Source: a virus
Strand: one strand, 5' to 3'
DNA: 38,624 nucleotides
IMG/VR virus record: IMGVR_UViG_3300020200_001375
Location: 1 to 38,624 of that record
Positions within the stretch are counted from its first letter, which is position 1. The number at the start of each line of letters is the position of its first letter. Positions 23,703 to 30,850 of the stretch are shown here, piece by piece. The notes beneath the pieces were generated by a model. It ran no database searches. It was not told the DNA's origin and was given only the letters and a program-made list of their open reading frames with translations. Both the position numbers and the translations under genes were made by a program.

Positions 23703-24081
23703 GAGAAGTATTCTTCTCAGAAGTTTCCACCTTTGTGGTGTCAGTTTCGACTGCGTTAGTAGAACTAATATTCATTACATTTACAGCAGAATAACGTTCA
23801 TCCAACAACACTTCATTGTTGCGAGCAAGTTCAAGTGCTTTATCCGTAACTGGTGCCATAGCGTATGCTACCTTTGGACGACCCTTACCACCATGAATGG
23901 TTCCCAAACGGCAAATATTACATTCTTCAATCGATTTGTTAAGTTTGACACGAAGGGTAATCGCCTTGATGTGGGAGTTCTTCTCCAAGAGAGATTCTAC
24001 GGTAAAGAATGTATCTGCACTTGGCCAAGTAACAACCTGATTGGTCATATTCTTGCGGTCGGTCTTCTTAGTATTGTTCAT
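23686..24081 (-). CDS. hypothetical protein behind a strong promoter (131 aa)
   Basis: The product is unrecognised. The N-terminus is basic (MNNTKKTDRKNMTNQ). The middle (residues 20-90) looks folded, with SADTFFTVESLLEKN, AITLRVKLNKSIEECNICRLG and HGGKGRPKVAYAMAP. The pair CNIC could bind metal. The C-terminal 30 residues are polar and Thr/Ser/Asn-rich. A sigma70-like promoter, a 5' hairpin and an AAGGA ribosome site precede it, matching the 70-residue gene at 20789. By eye its codon use is less AT-biased than average here. A DNA- or RNA-binding role is possible. Confidence 0.68.
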   Translation of the reverse strand: MNNTKKTDRKNMTNQVVTWPSADTFFTVESLLEKNSHIKAITLRVKLNKSIEECNICRLGTIHGGKGRPKVAYAMAPVTDKALELARNNEVLLDERYSAVNVMNISSTNAVETDTTKVETSEKNTSHAVNA

Positions 24082-24120
24082 ATGTTTTTTCCTTTTTTAT
24101 GTTTTATTTGTTTATGTTTC

Positions 24121-24137
24121 TGGTTAAATCCTAACCA
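24121..24137 (-). promoter_or_regulatory. 5' leader hairpin before the 131-aa gene
   Basis: On the - strand TGGTTA and TAACCA form a perfect 6-bp stem with the loop GGATT. It begins about one base after the start point predicted from the -10 box. The remaining leader is A-rich and ends with AAGGA before the ATG at 24081. The design matches that at 21038-21058. Confidence 0.5.
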
Positions 24138-24144
24138 TTTTTAA

Positions 24145-24173
24145 AGTATATCAGACGTTATATATTATGTCAA
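24145..24173 (-). promoter_or_regulatory. consensus sigma70-type promoter
   Basis: On the - strand a perfect TTGACA (24168-24173) is followed after 17 bases by TATACT (24145-24150). It overlaps the last codons of the VWA protein gene. It would start the unit with the 131-, 67- and 89-residue genes and the DUF4338 gene, with transcription beginning near 24138. Confidence 0.78.
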
Positions 24174-26275
24174 TCTTTATCTAAAAACATTTTATTGATT
24201 GTTTTGGCAATATCAAAAATGTTATCTATGTTGACATACGTAGCATGTTTACCATACATGGTCTTAAATTGTTTACGAATCTTATCAGATTCAATTGAAA
24301 GAGAAGCGAGATTATAAGTAGATTCATAGGAGTCTCTGATGAAATAACTCAAAATCTTATATCCCTTGTCACGAATTTTATTTACCTGTTGACGAGTATG
24401 TATTAAAGCATTTTCGTCTTGATAAGCAACAGAGTCACCATTAGGTTCTGAATAAGTCATGTATGGTTGTCCATCACTAAAATTCAAAAAGTAAAAATTG
24501 TCATCCGTAGATGTGGGTAGATGTTCCATGATTGCCTCATAACACAATCCTTCAGGAGTGCATCCAGCGGGAACAATATACGGAAATAGATTCTTTACCT
24601 TATTAATTTTATCAATAGAAGAGTCATAAGCAAGAACCACGTATGGCAATTGAGAATTTGTAACTCGCGTGCAACTAAAGGTTGACCTAAAACTCACACT
24701 TACTCTCAAATTATCAATCATAGAAGCGGCCTTACAAATAGCTACAACAGCAGTCATTGTGCTTGTCCACTTCTTGCCATTCATGCTAGAACTGGCATCT
24801 ATACTAATGTGAATATATGATTTATTATAACGGTCTACATCGATGTTATAAAATACATTTTCATTATCAAACGACAATTCTGATAGAATACGTTTGTCAA
24901 TTCTTCCGGTAGACTTACGCATATGCTTACATGTATTGATTTCATTGCGAATTTGTAGTCTACGGCCAAGAGCAGCGCCTTGAATAAATCCAAGGTTTAC
25001 AGCGTCCGTCAACTCTTTTGTTGTATAAGCATTTTCTTTATAATCAAGACGGCTTAACGGGAACATTTCGCTGTTGATAAGTTCTTTGGTAAGCTTCTTA
25101 ACAACAATTGAATCTACACTATAAGTTCCATCTGACTTAATATAGTTATTACCAACAACTACAAGAGTCATTCCAGACTGTTCGATAGCATCCAGAATCT
25201 TCTTTTCTTTGGCGGTAACCTTTTTCTTTTTAATATTACCGCTCAAAAAATCCCGTTGTTTATCCAAAGCCTTACGAATTTGGTTATTTTTAATCTTAGA
25301 AATGTTTTTATCTTCACCAATATTTTGTTTTACTTCTTGTTCTTTTGTAGTATCAACCTTTGTTGTATCATTGACACCAAGAATATCATCAATAGATTCA
25401 GATGATTTAGATTTGTTCGATGAATCAGAAGAACCAATTTTGGAAATAATTGCATTTTTGGATTCAGACTGGGATTTAGAATTTCCCCCATCTGATTGAT
25501 TATCAGAATTATTATTTGATTTTGTAGACTGTTTAGGAGCCTCGACAATGTTCTTTAGAATAATTTCTGATATCTGATATGCTATATTCAATCGATCAGT
25601 TGTAGTCTTTAACCTATCAATATCAGATAGGTCAATAATTTTAGCAATGTCACGTAAACCTGGCAACGCTTCCAAGTCAGTATTCTTATTATTAAAATTA
25701 ACAATACGAGCTTCATAACTCGCAATACTGGGAACTCTATATAGATTACTCTTTAACATCACATCAATCTTTGGACTGTTAAAATAAGTATCGTATAGTG
25801 CGGTGTAATATCCTCTATATCCAGGAGCGTTATTAAAGACATAGTTGTCAATATAGCGGTCCTCAATATAGTTCAACATGTTCTTTACAAGAGAATGAAC
25901 ATCTTCCTTTGTAATTTGTAAATGTTGGGCATAGTTGTATAGATCACGAGGAACTTTTTGCCAAACGGTCTTGAATATATCAAAATTGGTCAACAATACA
26001 TGACTACCTTCATGTAAAGCAAGACCTACAGCGGGGTCAAAATCCTCTTTGTTAACAATATCAGAAGAAATATACACAACACTACCGTCAGTGCAATTTT
26101 CCCCAGTATCATTAAAATAGACAGGAATAGACTTGTTTGTAAGAATATGAACGAAATTGCTGATAGCTCTACGAGCCATTGCCAACTTAATCAAGTTGGT
26201 ATTAATTGCCTTTTCGTTATCAACTTCTTCGAAATCAAAGTCGTCCAACCAATAATCGCTGTAGGTATTTTCCAT
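24170..26275 (-). CDS. VWA-domain protein with HExxH motif (CobT-like partner of AAA ATPase)
   Basis: This 701-residue protein has three parts. The N-terminal part has LALHEGSHVLL (HEGSH, residues 88-92), a zinc-metallopeptidase-type motif, followed by NYIEDRYIDNYVF, where acidic residues often give the third ligand. A polar Ser/Asn/Lys-rich linker spans about residues 245-330. The C-terminal VWA domain has a MIDAS motif D493-A-S495-S-S497 in HISIDASSSMNG. It lies 12 bases after the MoxR/CobS-like ATPase gene. Such ATPase and VWA pairs act as metal-insertion or protein-remodelling machines. The target here is unknown. Confidence 0.78.
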   Translation of the reverse strand: MENTYSDYWLDDFDFEEVDNEKAINTNLIKLAMARRAISNFVHILTNKSIPVYFNDTGENCTDGSVVYISSDIVNKEDFDPAVGLALHEGSHVLLTNFDIFKTVWQKVPRDLYNYAQHLQITKEDVHSLVKNMLNYIEDRYIDNYVFNNAPGYRGYYTALYDTYFNSPKIDVMLKSNLYRVPSIASYEARIVNFNNKNTDLEALPGLRDIAKIIDLSDIDRLKTTTDRLNIAYQISEIILKNIVEAPKQSTKSNNNSDNQSDGGNSKSQSESKNAIISKIGSSDSSNKSKSSESIDDILGVNDTTKVDTTKEQEVKQNIGEDKNISKIKNNQIRKALDKQRDFLSGNIKKKKVTAKEKKILDAIEQSGMTLVVVGNNYIKSDGTYSVDSIVVKKLTKELINSEMFPLSRLDYKENAYTTKELTDAVNLGFIQGAALGRRLQIRNEINTCKHMRKSTGRIDKRILSELSFDNENVFYNIDVDRYNKSYIHISIDASSSMNGKKWTSTMTAVVAICKAASMIDNLRVSVSFRSTFSCTRVTNSQLPYVVLAYDSSIDKINKVKNLFPYIVPAGCTPEGLCYEAIMEHLPTSTDDNFYFLNFSDGQPYMTYSEPNGDSVAYQDENALIHTRQQVNKIRDKGYKILSYFIRDSYESTYNLASLSIESDKIRKQFKTMYGKHATYVNIDNIFDIAKTINKMFLDKD

Positions 26276-26287
26276 AGTCCACTTATT

Positions 26288-27241
26288 TTAGAATGGAGGC
26301 TGGGTATTGTCAACCTTTAAGGGGTCATTGATTAATGTTTCTGCCGTAGCAGCAGGAATATACTTCTGAACCAATTGTTTAATATAAGTTCGTTCACTGT
26401 CAACTCCACCATCAGTCATGAAGTTGGGATAAATTGCAGTTTCAGCAATTTCGTTCAATGTAAATCCATCAAGAATAAGTTCACTCATTTCTACAGTAGA
26501 ACGTGTAGGAATAAAGTTAGTAATCTTACTATCTTCACTCTTTACCTGTTCACGGGTATGATGAGCAATCTCACAAACAGCAGTAAGAATCTTTAGAGAA
26601 AGTTCATCCGTAATAGAAAACCGAGTCTTCAAATAATTAAATTCAGTTAGATTATCCATAGGAGACATTTCAATCTTGATAGGGAAACGACTCATAAGAG
26701 CACGGTCCATTACCCTAGTAGCAGTATATTCGTTACCGATATTTGCGGTTCCAATGAAACACACACCCTCAGCAACCTTTACAACATCACTCTCTATCTT
26801 TTCGTCCAATCGTAGATAACGTTGAATGTCGTCCAATACAGTCATCAATACGTTCCAAGCATCGTGATGAGCACGGCTAACTTCATCAAGAAGAATTACA
26901 GCATTTGGAGTCTTGATTGCCTTGACGAATGTAGATTCACTAAAATAAGTTCCAGATTCCTTATTGTAATGTGTATTTCCAATAAGAGATGCACGTGCAT
27001 CTTGCGCAGCACCAAGATTGAAATAAAAGAAAGGGCGGTCTAAAGCATTAGCTACTGTTTGAGCCGCAAGAGTCTTTCCACATCCTGTTGGTCCCACAAC
27101 CAAAATGTTCTTTCCACGATAAACAGACCGAACCAAATATTTCCATTTGATATCGTCCATTATGAGACTTACCGGCTTCAACTTGGAAGCGTTATTAATT
27201 AGCGATTTCGTATTCATTGTTTTGTTTAATACTTTCTTCAT
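26288..27241 (-). CDS. MoxR/CobS-like AAA+ ATPase
   Basis: This is an AAA+ ATPase of 317 residues when started at the ATG at 27241. An in-frame TTG at 27292 lies inside the upstream terminator and is rejected. Visible are Walker A VVGPTGCGKTLAA (from about residue 49), Walker B NAVILLDEVSRAH, sensor 1 FIGTANIGNEYTATR, and the Arg finger region DRALMSRFPIKIEM. The order and spacing fit the CobS/MoxR clade, and CobS-type ATPases are known from T4-like cyanophages. With the VWA protein next door it should form a chelatase-like or remodelling complex. Its promoter is at 27249-27276. Confidence 0.85.
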   Translation of the reverse strand: MKKVLNKTMNTKSLINNASKLKPVSLIMDDIKWKYLVRSVYRGKNILVVGPTGCGKTLAAQTVANALDRPFFYFNLGAAQDARASLIGNTHYNKESGTYFSESTFVKAIKTPNAVILLDEVSRAHHDAWNVLMTVLDDIQRYLRLDEKIESDVVKVAEGVCFIGTANIGNEYTATRVMDRALMSRFPIKIEMSPMDNLTEFNYLKTRFSITDELSLKILTAVCEIAHHTREQVKSEDSKITNFIPTRSTVEMSELILDGFTLNEIAETAIYPNFMTDGGVDSERTYIKQLVQKYIPAATAETLINDPLKVDNTQPPF

Positions 27242-27248
27242 TACACCC

Positions 27249-27276
27249 ATCTTACCATGAGTTTTTATAAAGTCAA
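27249..27276 (-). promoter_or_regulatory. putative promoter for the AAA-VWA pair
   Basis: On the - strand TTGACT (27271-27276) and TAAGAT (27249-27254) are separated by 16 bases, just downstream of the terminator at 27283-27303. The predicted start is only a base or two from the ATG at 27241, so a leaderless transcript is possible, or the true start codon may be the later ATG at 27217. Confidence 0.5.
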
Positions 27277-27282
27277 ACAAAA

Positions 27283-27303
27283 AAACCGCCAAAATGGCGG
27301 TTT
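27283..27303 (-). terminator. rho-independent terminator after the PVVY gene
   Basis: On the - strand AAACCGCC pairs with GGCGGTTT around a five-base loop, and the second arm runs into a run of seven Ts. It sits 24 bases after the stop of the secreted PVVY-repeat protein and before the promoter of the AAA ATPase gene, so it cleanly separates two transcription units. Confidence 0.8.
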
Positions 27304-27326
27304 GATTTAAATTATCTATTCACCAT

Positions 27327-27665
27327 TCAACGACAACGATGATGATAATAATGATACCTATATATTGGAGTAGGATAACCGGGATATACAATTAGTTGTG
27401 GGGAACCATAATAAACTACTGGTGCTGGTTGGACATATACAACAGGATGTGATTGAACAACCACAGGTGCTAATTGGGTGTATACAACGGGTTGTTGAAC
27501 ATAAACTACTTGAGTTGGAGGGTTTACAATTCTATCGATGACTTGAATAGCTGCAACGCCTGTCAATACTTTCCCTACAGTTGCCCATTCTCTATCACCT
27601 GCATAAACTGACATGTTTGATGCCAAAAGTATTGCACCAAATACTGCCATTAATTTATTTTTCAT
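27327..27665 (-). CDS. secreted Pro/Val/Tyr-repeat protein
   Basis: The 112-residue product has a clear signal peptide: basic MKNK, hydrophobic LMAVFGAILLAS, and a VYA cleavage site after residue 22. The mature part starts GDREWATVGKVLTGVAAIQVI, which could be a small membrane-associating helix. It then has several PVVY-type repeats (VYVQQPVVYTQLAPVVV, HPVVYVQPAPVVYYG) and a His/Tyr-rich tail (YRYHYYHHRCR). The layout resembles bacterial envelope proteins with PXPV-like repeats. Export by the host Sec system is likely. In a phage it may act at the cell envelope; the function is unknown. Confidence 0.7.
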   Translation of the reverse strand: MKNKLMAVFGAILLASNMSVYAGDREWATVGKVLTGVAAIQVIDRIVNPPTQVVYVQQPVVYTQLAPVVVQSHPVVYVQPAPVVYYGSPQLIVYPGYPTPIYRYHYYHHRCR

Positions 27666-27678
27666 ATTACTTTGTTTT

Positions 27679-28329
27679 TTATTTACTCCTACCTTTATAG
27701 ATGGAAGGTTTTACAACAAGTTTCTTATCCTTTTGTTTAGGATACTTGTAGTTAACCTTTTCACCTTTAACGCTATGGTCGCTCTGTTTCTTTATTTTTT
27801 CAACAGATTTCATAGGTGCGGTAGGAAAATCATCTTTCTTTTCGACAGCATCATCAGTTTTTTCGTTAGTTTCTTGTGGTTTGTCGAGGTCTTTCTTACC
27901 TTCTTTGTCTTCTGAATTGGTTACACATTTGTTCCATTTTTGTTGACCAAAGTCCGCTTTCTTTTCTTTCAATGTATCGACGACGAATTTCTTCAAATCT
28001 TCAAAGGTAAGATTCAATTTCTTTGTTCTATCGGTATTATTTTTAAAATGTGTTACGGTGAAATTGTCATCTGTTATAGGTTGGATATTAAAGTGATGTG
28101 GTTTGCAGTCACATACGTTATATCTTTTGGCATCATCAAGAGAAACCTTTGCTTCTTTGTTTACACCTTTAACCACATCAGCCAATTCTTGCATCTTTGC
28201 TTCCAATGAATGTTCTTTTTCAACTTTCACAGGCTTCAATGATTCTTTTACTATACCACGTATAGCTTTTTCTAATTTTAGTTCCGCTACACATTCACCG
28301 ATAAGTTTCTTTAATTCGTTTCTGGTCAT
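27679..28329 (-). CDS. Lys-rich hypothetical protein (216 aa)
   Basis: The product is unrecognised. It begins MTRNELKKLIGECVAELKLEKA, a helical start seen in several phage proteins. A Cys-His segment, CDCKPHHFNI, lies near residue 73, then a folded-looking section LTFEDLKKFVVDTLKEKKADF. Residues from about 135 onward are very rich in Lys, Asp and Glu and look disordered, ending in basic KLVVKPSIYKGRSK. No signal or membrane helix is present. It lies 13 bases upstream of the PVVY protein gene and so probably shares its transcript. Confidence 0.6.
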   Translation of the reverse strand: MTRNELKKLIGECVAELKLEKAIRGIVKESLKPVKVEKEHSLEAKMQELADVVKGVNKEAKVSLDDAKRYNVCDCKPHHFNIQPITDDNFTVTHFKNNTDRTKKLNLTFEDLKKFVVDTLKEKKADFGQQKWNKCVTNSEDKEGKKDLDKPQETNEKTDDAVEKKDDFPTAPMKSVEKIKKQSDHSVKGEKVNYKYPKQKDKKLVVKPSIYKGRSK

Positions 28330-28359
28330 ATATATGAAAATGGTTGTATATAAATATCA

Positions 28360-29142
28360 TTAAAAATACAAATTATCATTGTTATTTTTTACAGTTATTT
28401 CTGTTATTTGATCTATATGATTATTTATCTTAGGTGGAGTCAACACTTTATGCTTAAGTGATTTAGCAAGTTTTTTGTTTTCTATCTTGTTAGTTATAAA
28501 CTTTATATATCTATGTTTACCGCTTTCCTTTTTACGCCAAAAGGTTCTTCCTATCTTCTTCTTTAATATATCCACACTGTGACTTCCCCACTTAGAATAC
28601 ACAGTTCTACTATGTATCCAATCATAATTTGGTGGACCAGATAGACTTACACTGTAGTTAGGCATTAATGCCACACTTACATAATTGTCTCCCTGATATA
28701 AAAAGCCAGTAGCTTGATAGATTTTACCAGTATGTCCAGCCTCACTATCCGCGTAACTGAGAATGCATTTAATTTGTGGATAATCTTTGTTTAGGTGTCT
28801 AAACGATTCTGCGATACAATAACTTTCTATATTCTTACCATATCCATCCTCAATCCACAGACGGGTTAATTCAAACACATTATTGTTATTAAGTAATGGA
28901 CTAACACTGGTGCTAGCATTCCTACCAACAGCTTGTCCATATACTAATACACCAATTAATTTACTATTATACCCACCAAAAAATGTGCTTTCTATGTATT
29001 GTTTATAATAAATACCATAAGCAATCCTACAAACTGTCCATTTGTGTGTATAATGGTTTTTTATTATTAAATCCTTGGCTAAATTCTTATGAATTGGTTT
29101 GAGATAAACCAATGAAGTGTCACAATAATTTTCGTTTGTCAT
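28360..29142 (-). CDS. Mom-like DNA modification enzyme (GNAT-related)
   Basis: Phage Mu Mom converts adenine in DNA to N6-carbamoylmethyladenine (acetamidoadenine), protecting it from restriction. This 260-residue protein shows the Mom pattern. IKNHYTHKW is at residues 28-35 and SKLIGVLVYGQAVG follows. ELTRLWIEDGYGKNIESYCI then leads to ILSYADSEAGHTGKIYQATG, where the AD and G-x-G-x-x-Y-Q-A elements match Mom. A conserved C-terminal helix (WGSHSVDILKKKIG) is followed by a basic tail. It overlaps the SemiSWEET-like gene by 23 bases. The modification it makes need not be identical to that of Mu. Confidence 0.75.
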   Translation of the reverse strand: MTNENYCDTSLVYLKPIHKNLAKDLIIKNHYTHKWTVCRIAYGIYYKQYIESTFFGGYNSKLIGVLVYGQAVGRNASTSVSPLLNNNNVFELTRLWIEDGYGKNIESYCIAESFRHLNKDYPQIKCILSYADSEAGHTGKIYQATGFLYQGDNYVSVALMPNYSVSLSGPPNYDWIHSRTVYSKWGSHSVDILKKKIGRTFWRKKESGKHRYIKFITNKIENKKLAKSLKHKVLTPPKINNHIDQITEITVKNNNDNLYF

Positions 29143-29392
29143 ATAACCAAATAAAAAACAATATAAAGCAGTTCAATATTATTGAACCTATACTGTTAAT
29201 ATACACCCACAATCCAGAGTGTGTCAAGTATGCATAACATAAAACACATATCTGTCCCATGTTATTTAACCAAAACGCAGGTCCACTTACTGCTTTGCTA
29301 TCTTTTTCGGATATTAACTTTCCTAATTGAAAACACGGCCCTAGTAAAAATAAGACAGTAAATGCAATACCCAAAACCATTTTTAATGTCAT
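29120..29392 (-). CDS. SemiSWEET/PQ-loop-like small membrane protein
   Basis: This 90-residue protein has three predicted membrane helices: MVLGIAFTVLFLLGPCF, AFWLNNMGQICVLCYAYL and YINSIGSIILNCFILFFIWLY. The loop after helix 1, QLGKLISEKDSKAVSG, resembles the PQ-loop region of SemiSWEET sugar transporters (PQ...K-x-K-S-x-x-G), with CFQ in place of PQ. Helix 3 contains the Asn of the INSIGSIILN segment that fits the family. SemiSWEETs dimerise to move small solutes. Its ATG shares a base with the preceding stop. A sugar-transport role is a suggestion only. Confidence 0.5.
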   Translation of the reverse strand: MTLKMVLGIAFTVLFLLGPCFQLGKLISEKDSKAVSGPAFWLNNMGQICVLCYAYLTHSGLWVYINSIGSIILNCFILFFIWLYDKRKLL

Positions 29393-29748
29393 TATTTAAT
29401 TTTTACAGCTTTTTTATTTATTAAACTTTTTATAACTTCGTTTGCAGATTCTAATTTTGATTCGAGTTTATCAAGTTCTGTCTTTAAAGTTTTATTTTCT
29501 TCTTTGTATGTATCTAATTGTTTCTTATAACCGTCTAATTCTTTTCGTAGAATTTCTCTGTCTTTTCTACATTCATCTAATTCTTGTTTTAATTCGTTTT
29601 TAAGCTGACTGCTTAATTTGTTAAATTCCGTTTTTACCTTACCTTCACTATCAACTTGTAATTTTTTAATTGCTAATGTGTAAGATACAATTGCCGATAT
29701 TACAGCAGGTAAAATTCCGATAAGTGCTAAAGTAGTTGGTTCGTTCAT
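29392..29748 (-). CDS. membrane-anchored coiled-coil protein (118 aa)
   Basis: The ATG at 29748 is chosen because the longer frame upstream runs through the end of nrdB and has no matching start context. The product has one N-terminal membrane helix, LALIGILPAVISAIVSYTLAI. A long heptad-containing coiled coil with many Lys, Glu and Leu follows, running from about residue 33 to 110 (for example ELKQELDECRKDREILRKEL). It may act as a structural scaffold or spanin-like tether, but there is no lipobox or second gene to support a spanin. It is followed by the SemiSWEET-like gene. Confidence 0.6.
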   Translation of the reverse strand: MNEPTTLALIGILPAVISAIVSYTLAIKKLQVDSEGKVKTEFNKLSSQLKNELKQELDECRKDREILRKELDGYKKQLDTYKEENKTLKTELDKLESKLESANEVIKSLINKKAVKIK

Positions 29749-29782
29749 ATTGTTATTATAAATATAGATATTTTTTATAAAA

Positions 29783-30841
29783 TTACAATTTAAAATCATC
29801 AAAAGCGTTTTCAGTAATAGTATTATCCACACCTTTTACATAACTACTTAATTCAGTTTCTTGGGGAGCTACTTGTAGTTTTTTACTATCATAATAACTA
29901 TCCAACCAACCTGCCAAGGGATTTGACTTGGTATTAGGATACAATTTCTTAAATCCCAAACTAGTTAATCTATTATTAGCTAACCACTCAATATAATTCT
30001 TGAGACTTTCAGAAGTTAATCCAATTAAATTACCTTTACTAAATAGATAATCCGCCCAATCTTTTTCTGCATTAACTGCGATTTCATAAGCCGCATATAT
30101 TTTATCTTCATTTTTCTTAATAATATCTTGGAATCCTTCATCTGGATTATTAATCCAGTTCTTCATAATATTTAATGTAATAGCTACATGTAGATTTTCA
30201 TCTCTACTAATAAATTTAATAATTTTACTATTTCCCTCCATTTTTCCACGATAACCAAAATAAAAACTACAAGCAAATGATACATAAAATATCAATCCTT
30301 CAGTAATTTGAGTAGCCAATACTGTATCAAATAATTGTTGTTTTACATCATTTGTTTGTGTTAGTAATTCATCATATTTCTTACTAATAGCATTAGCTCT
30401 CTTAACAATTTCTTGATCGTTTAAGATACTATCAAAGAACTTAGTGGCATCTGGATAAACATTATTCAAAATATAGGTATAACTATTACTATGAATGGTT
30501 TCAAAGAAACTCCATGTATTCATGCAAATCTCAAGTTCGCTATTTGTTACATGTTTCATCAATTGATGAATACTACGGCTCAACATACTATCAGTCATAG
30601 TCTGAAACTTTAGATTACTATCAAATACAAATCGTTCTTCGTAAGATAGATTTTTATAATCGCTAATATCTTTGATGAGTGAAACCTCTTGTGGTCTCCA
30701 GAAAAAATTTAATTGTTGATCATATAAATCATAAAATTTAGGATATTTAATTAAATCATATCTTTGCAGAGAAAGAGGTTCTCCCAAAAACATTGGATTT
30801 TTTAATTGGTCTATATTTTTTTTATTTAATACGGTTTTCAT
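29783..30841 (-). CDS. nrdB: class I ribonucleotide reductase small subunit NrdB
   Basis: NrdB holds the diiron-tyrosyl radical used by NrdA to make dNDPs. The 352-residue protein matches NrdB throughout. Metal ligands can be placed at Asp84, Glu114, His117, Glu181, Glu215 and His218. The radical tyrosine is at Tyr121 in ETIHSNSYTY. The EGLIFYVSFACSF and SRDENLHVA blocks are intact. The C-terminal tail FDDFKL matches the sequence through which NrdB binds NrdA. It lies nine bases after nrdA. No missing key residue is seen, so it should be active. Confidence 0.95.
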   Translation of the reverse strand: MKTVLNKKNIDQLKNPMFLGEPLSLQRYDLIKYPKFYDLYDQQLNFFWRPQEVSLIKDISDYKNLSYEERFVFDSNLKFQTMTDSMLSRSIHQLMKHVTNSELEICMNTWSFFETIHSNSYTYILNNVYPDATKFFDSILNDQEIVKRANAISKKYDELLTQTNDVKQQLFDTVLATQITEGLIFYVSFACSFYFGYRGKMEGNSKIIKFISRDENLHVAITLNIMKNWINNPDEGFQDIIKKNEDKIYAAYEIAVNAEKDWADYLFSKGNLIGLTSESLKNYIEWLANNRLTSLGFKKLYPNTKSNPLAGWLDSYYDSKKLQVAPQETELSSYVKGVDNTITENAFDDFKL

Positions 30842-30850
30842 ATTTTTGTA

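Noticed and set aside
23701-24144. Rightward open frame opposite the 131-aa gene
   Set aside because: It is a shadow of the leftward gene, which has a promoter, ribosome site and plausible protein composition; the opposite frame is an unlikely Phe/Cys-rich product.
25209-25548. Open frames within the Ser/Asn-rich linker of the VWA protein
   Set aside because: Low-complexity coding DNA leaves other frames open; no independent signals.
27242-27292. TTG-started extension of the AAA ATPase
   Set aside because: It runs through the predicted promoter and the terminator hairpin at 27283-27303, so those bases are better explained as regulatory DNA.
27613-28363. Several rightward open frames opposite the Lys-rich and PVVY genes
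   Set aside because: Phe-rich translations typical of the complement of Lys/Glu-rich coding DNA; no start signals.
29749-29782. Promoter-like TTGTAA and TATATT boxes before the coiled-coil gene
   Set aside because: The spacing is 16 but both boxes are weak in very AT-rich DNA; not distinguishable from chance.
29749-29832. Longer N-terminus for the coiled-coil membrane protein
   Set aside because: The added residues overlap the end of nrdB and lack a family or start-context argument; the ATG at 29748 leads directly into the membrane helix.
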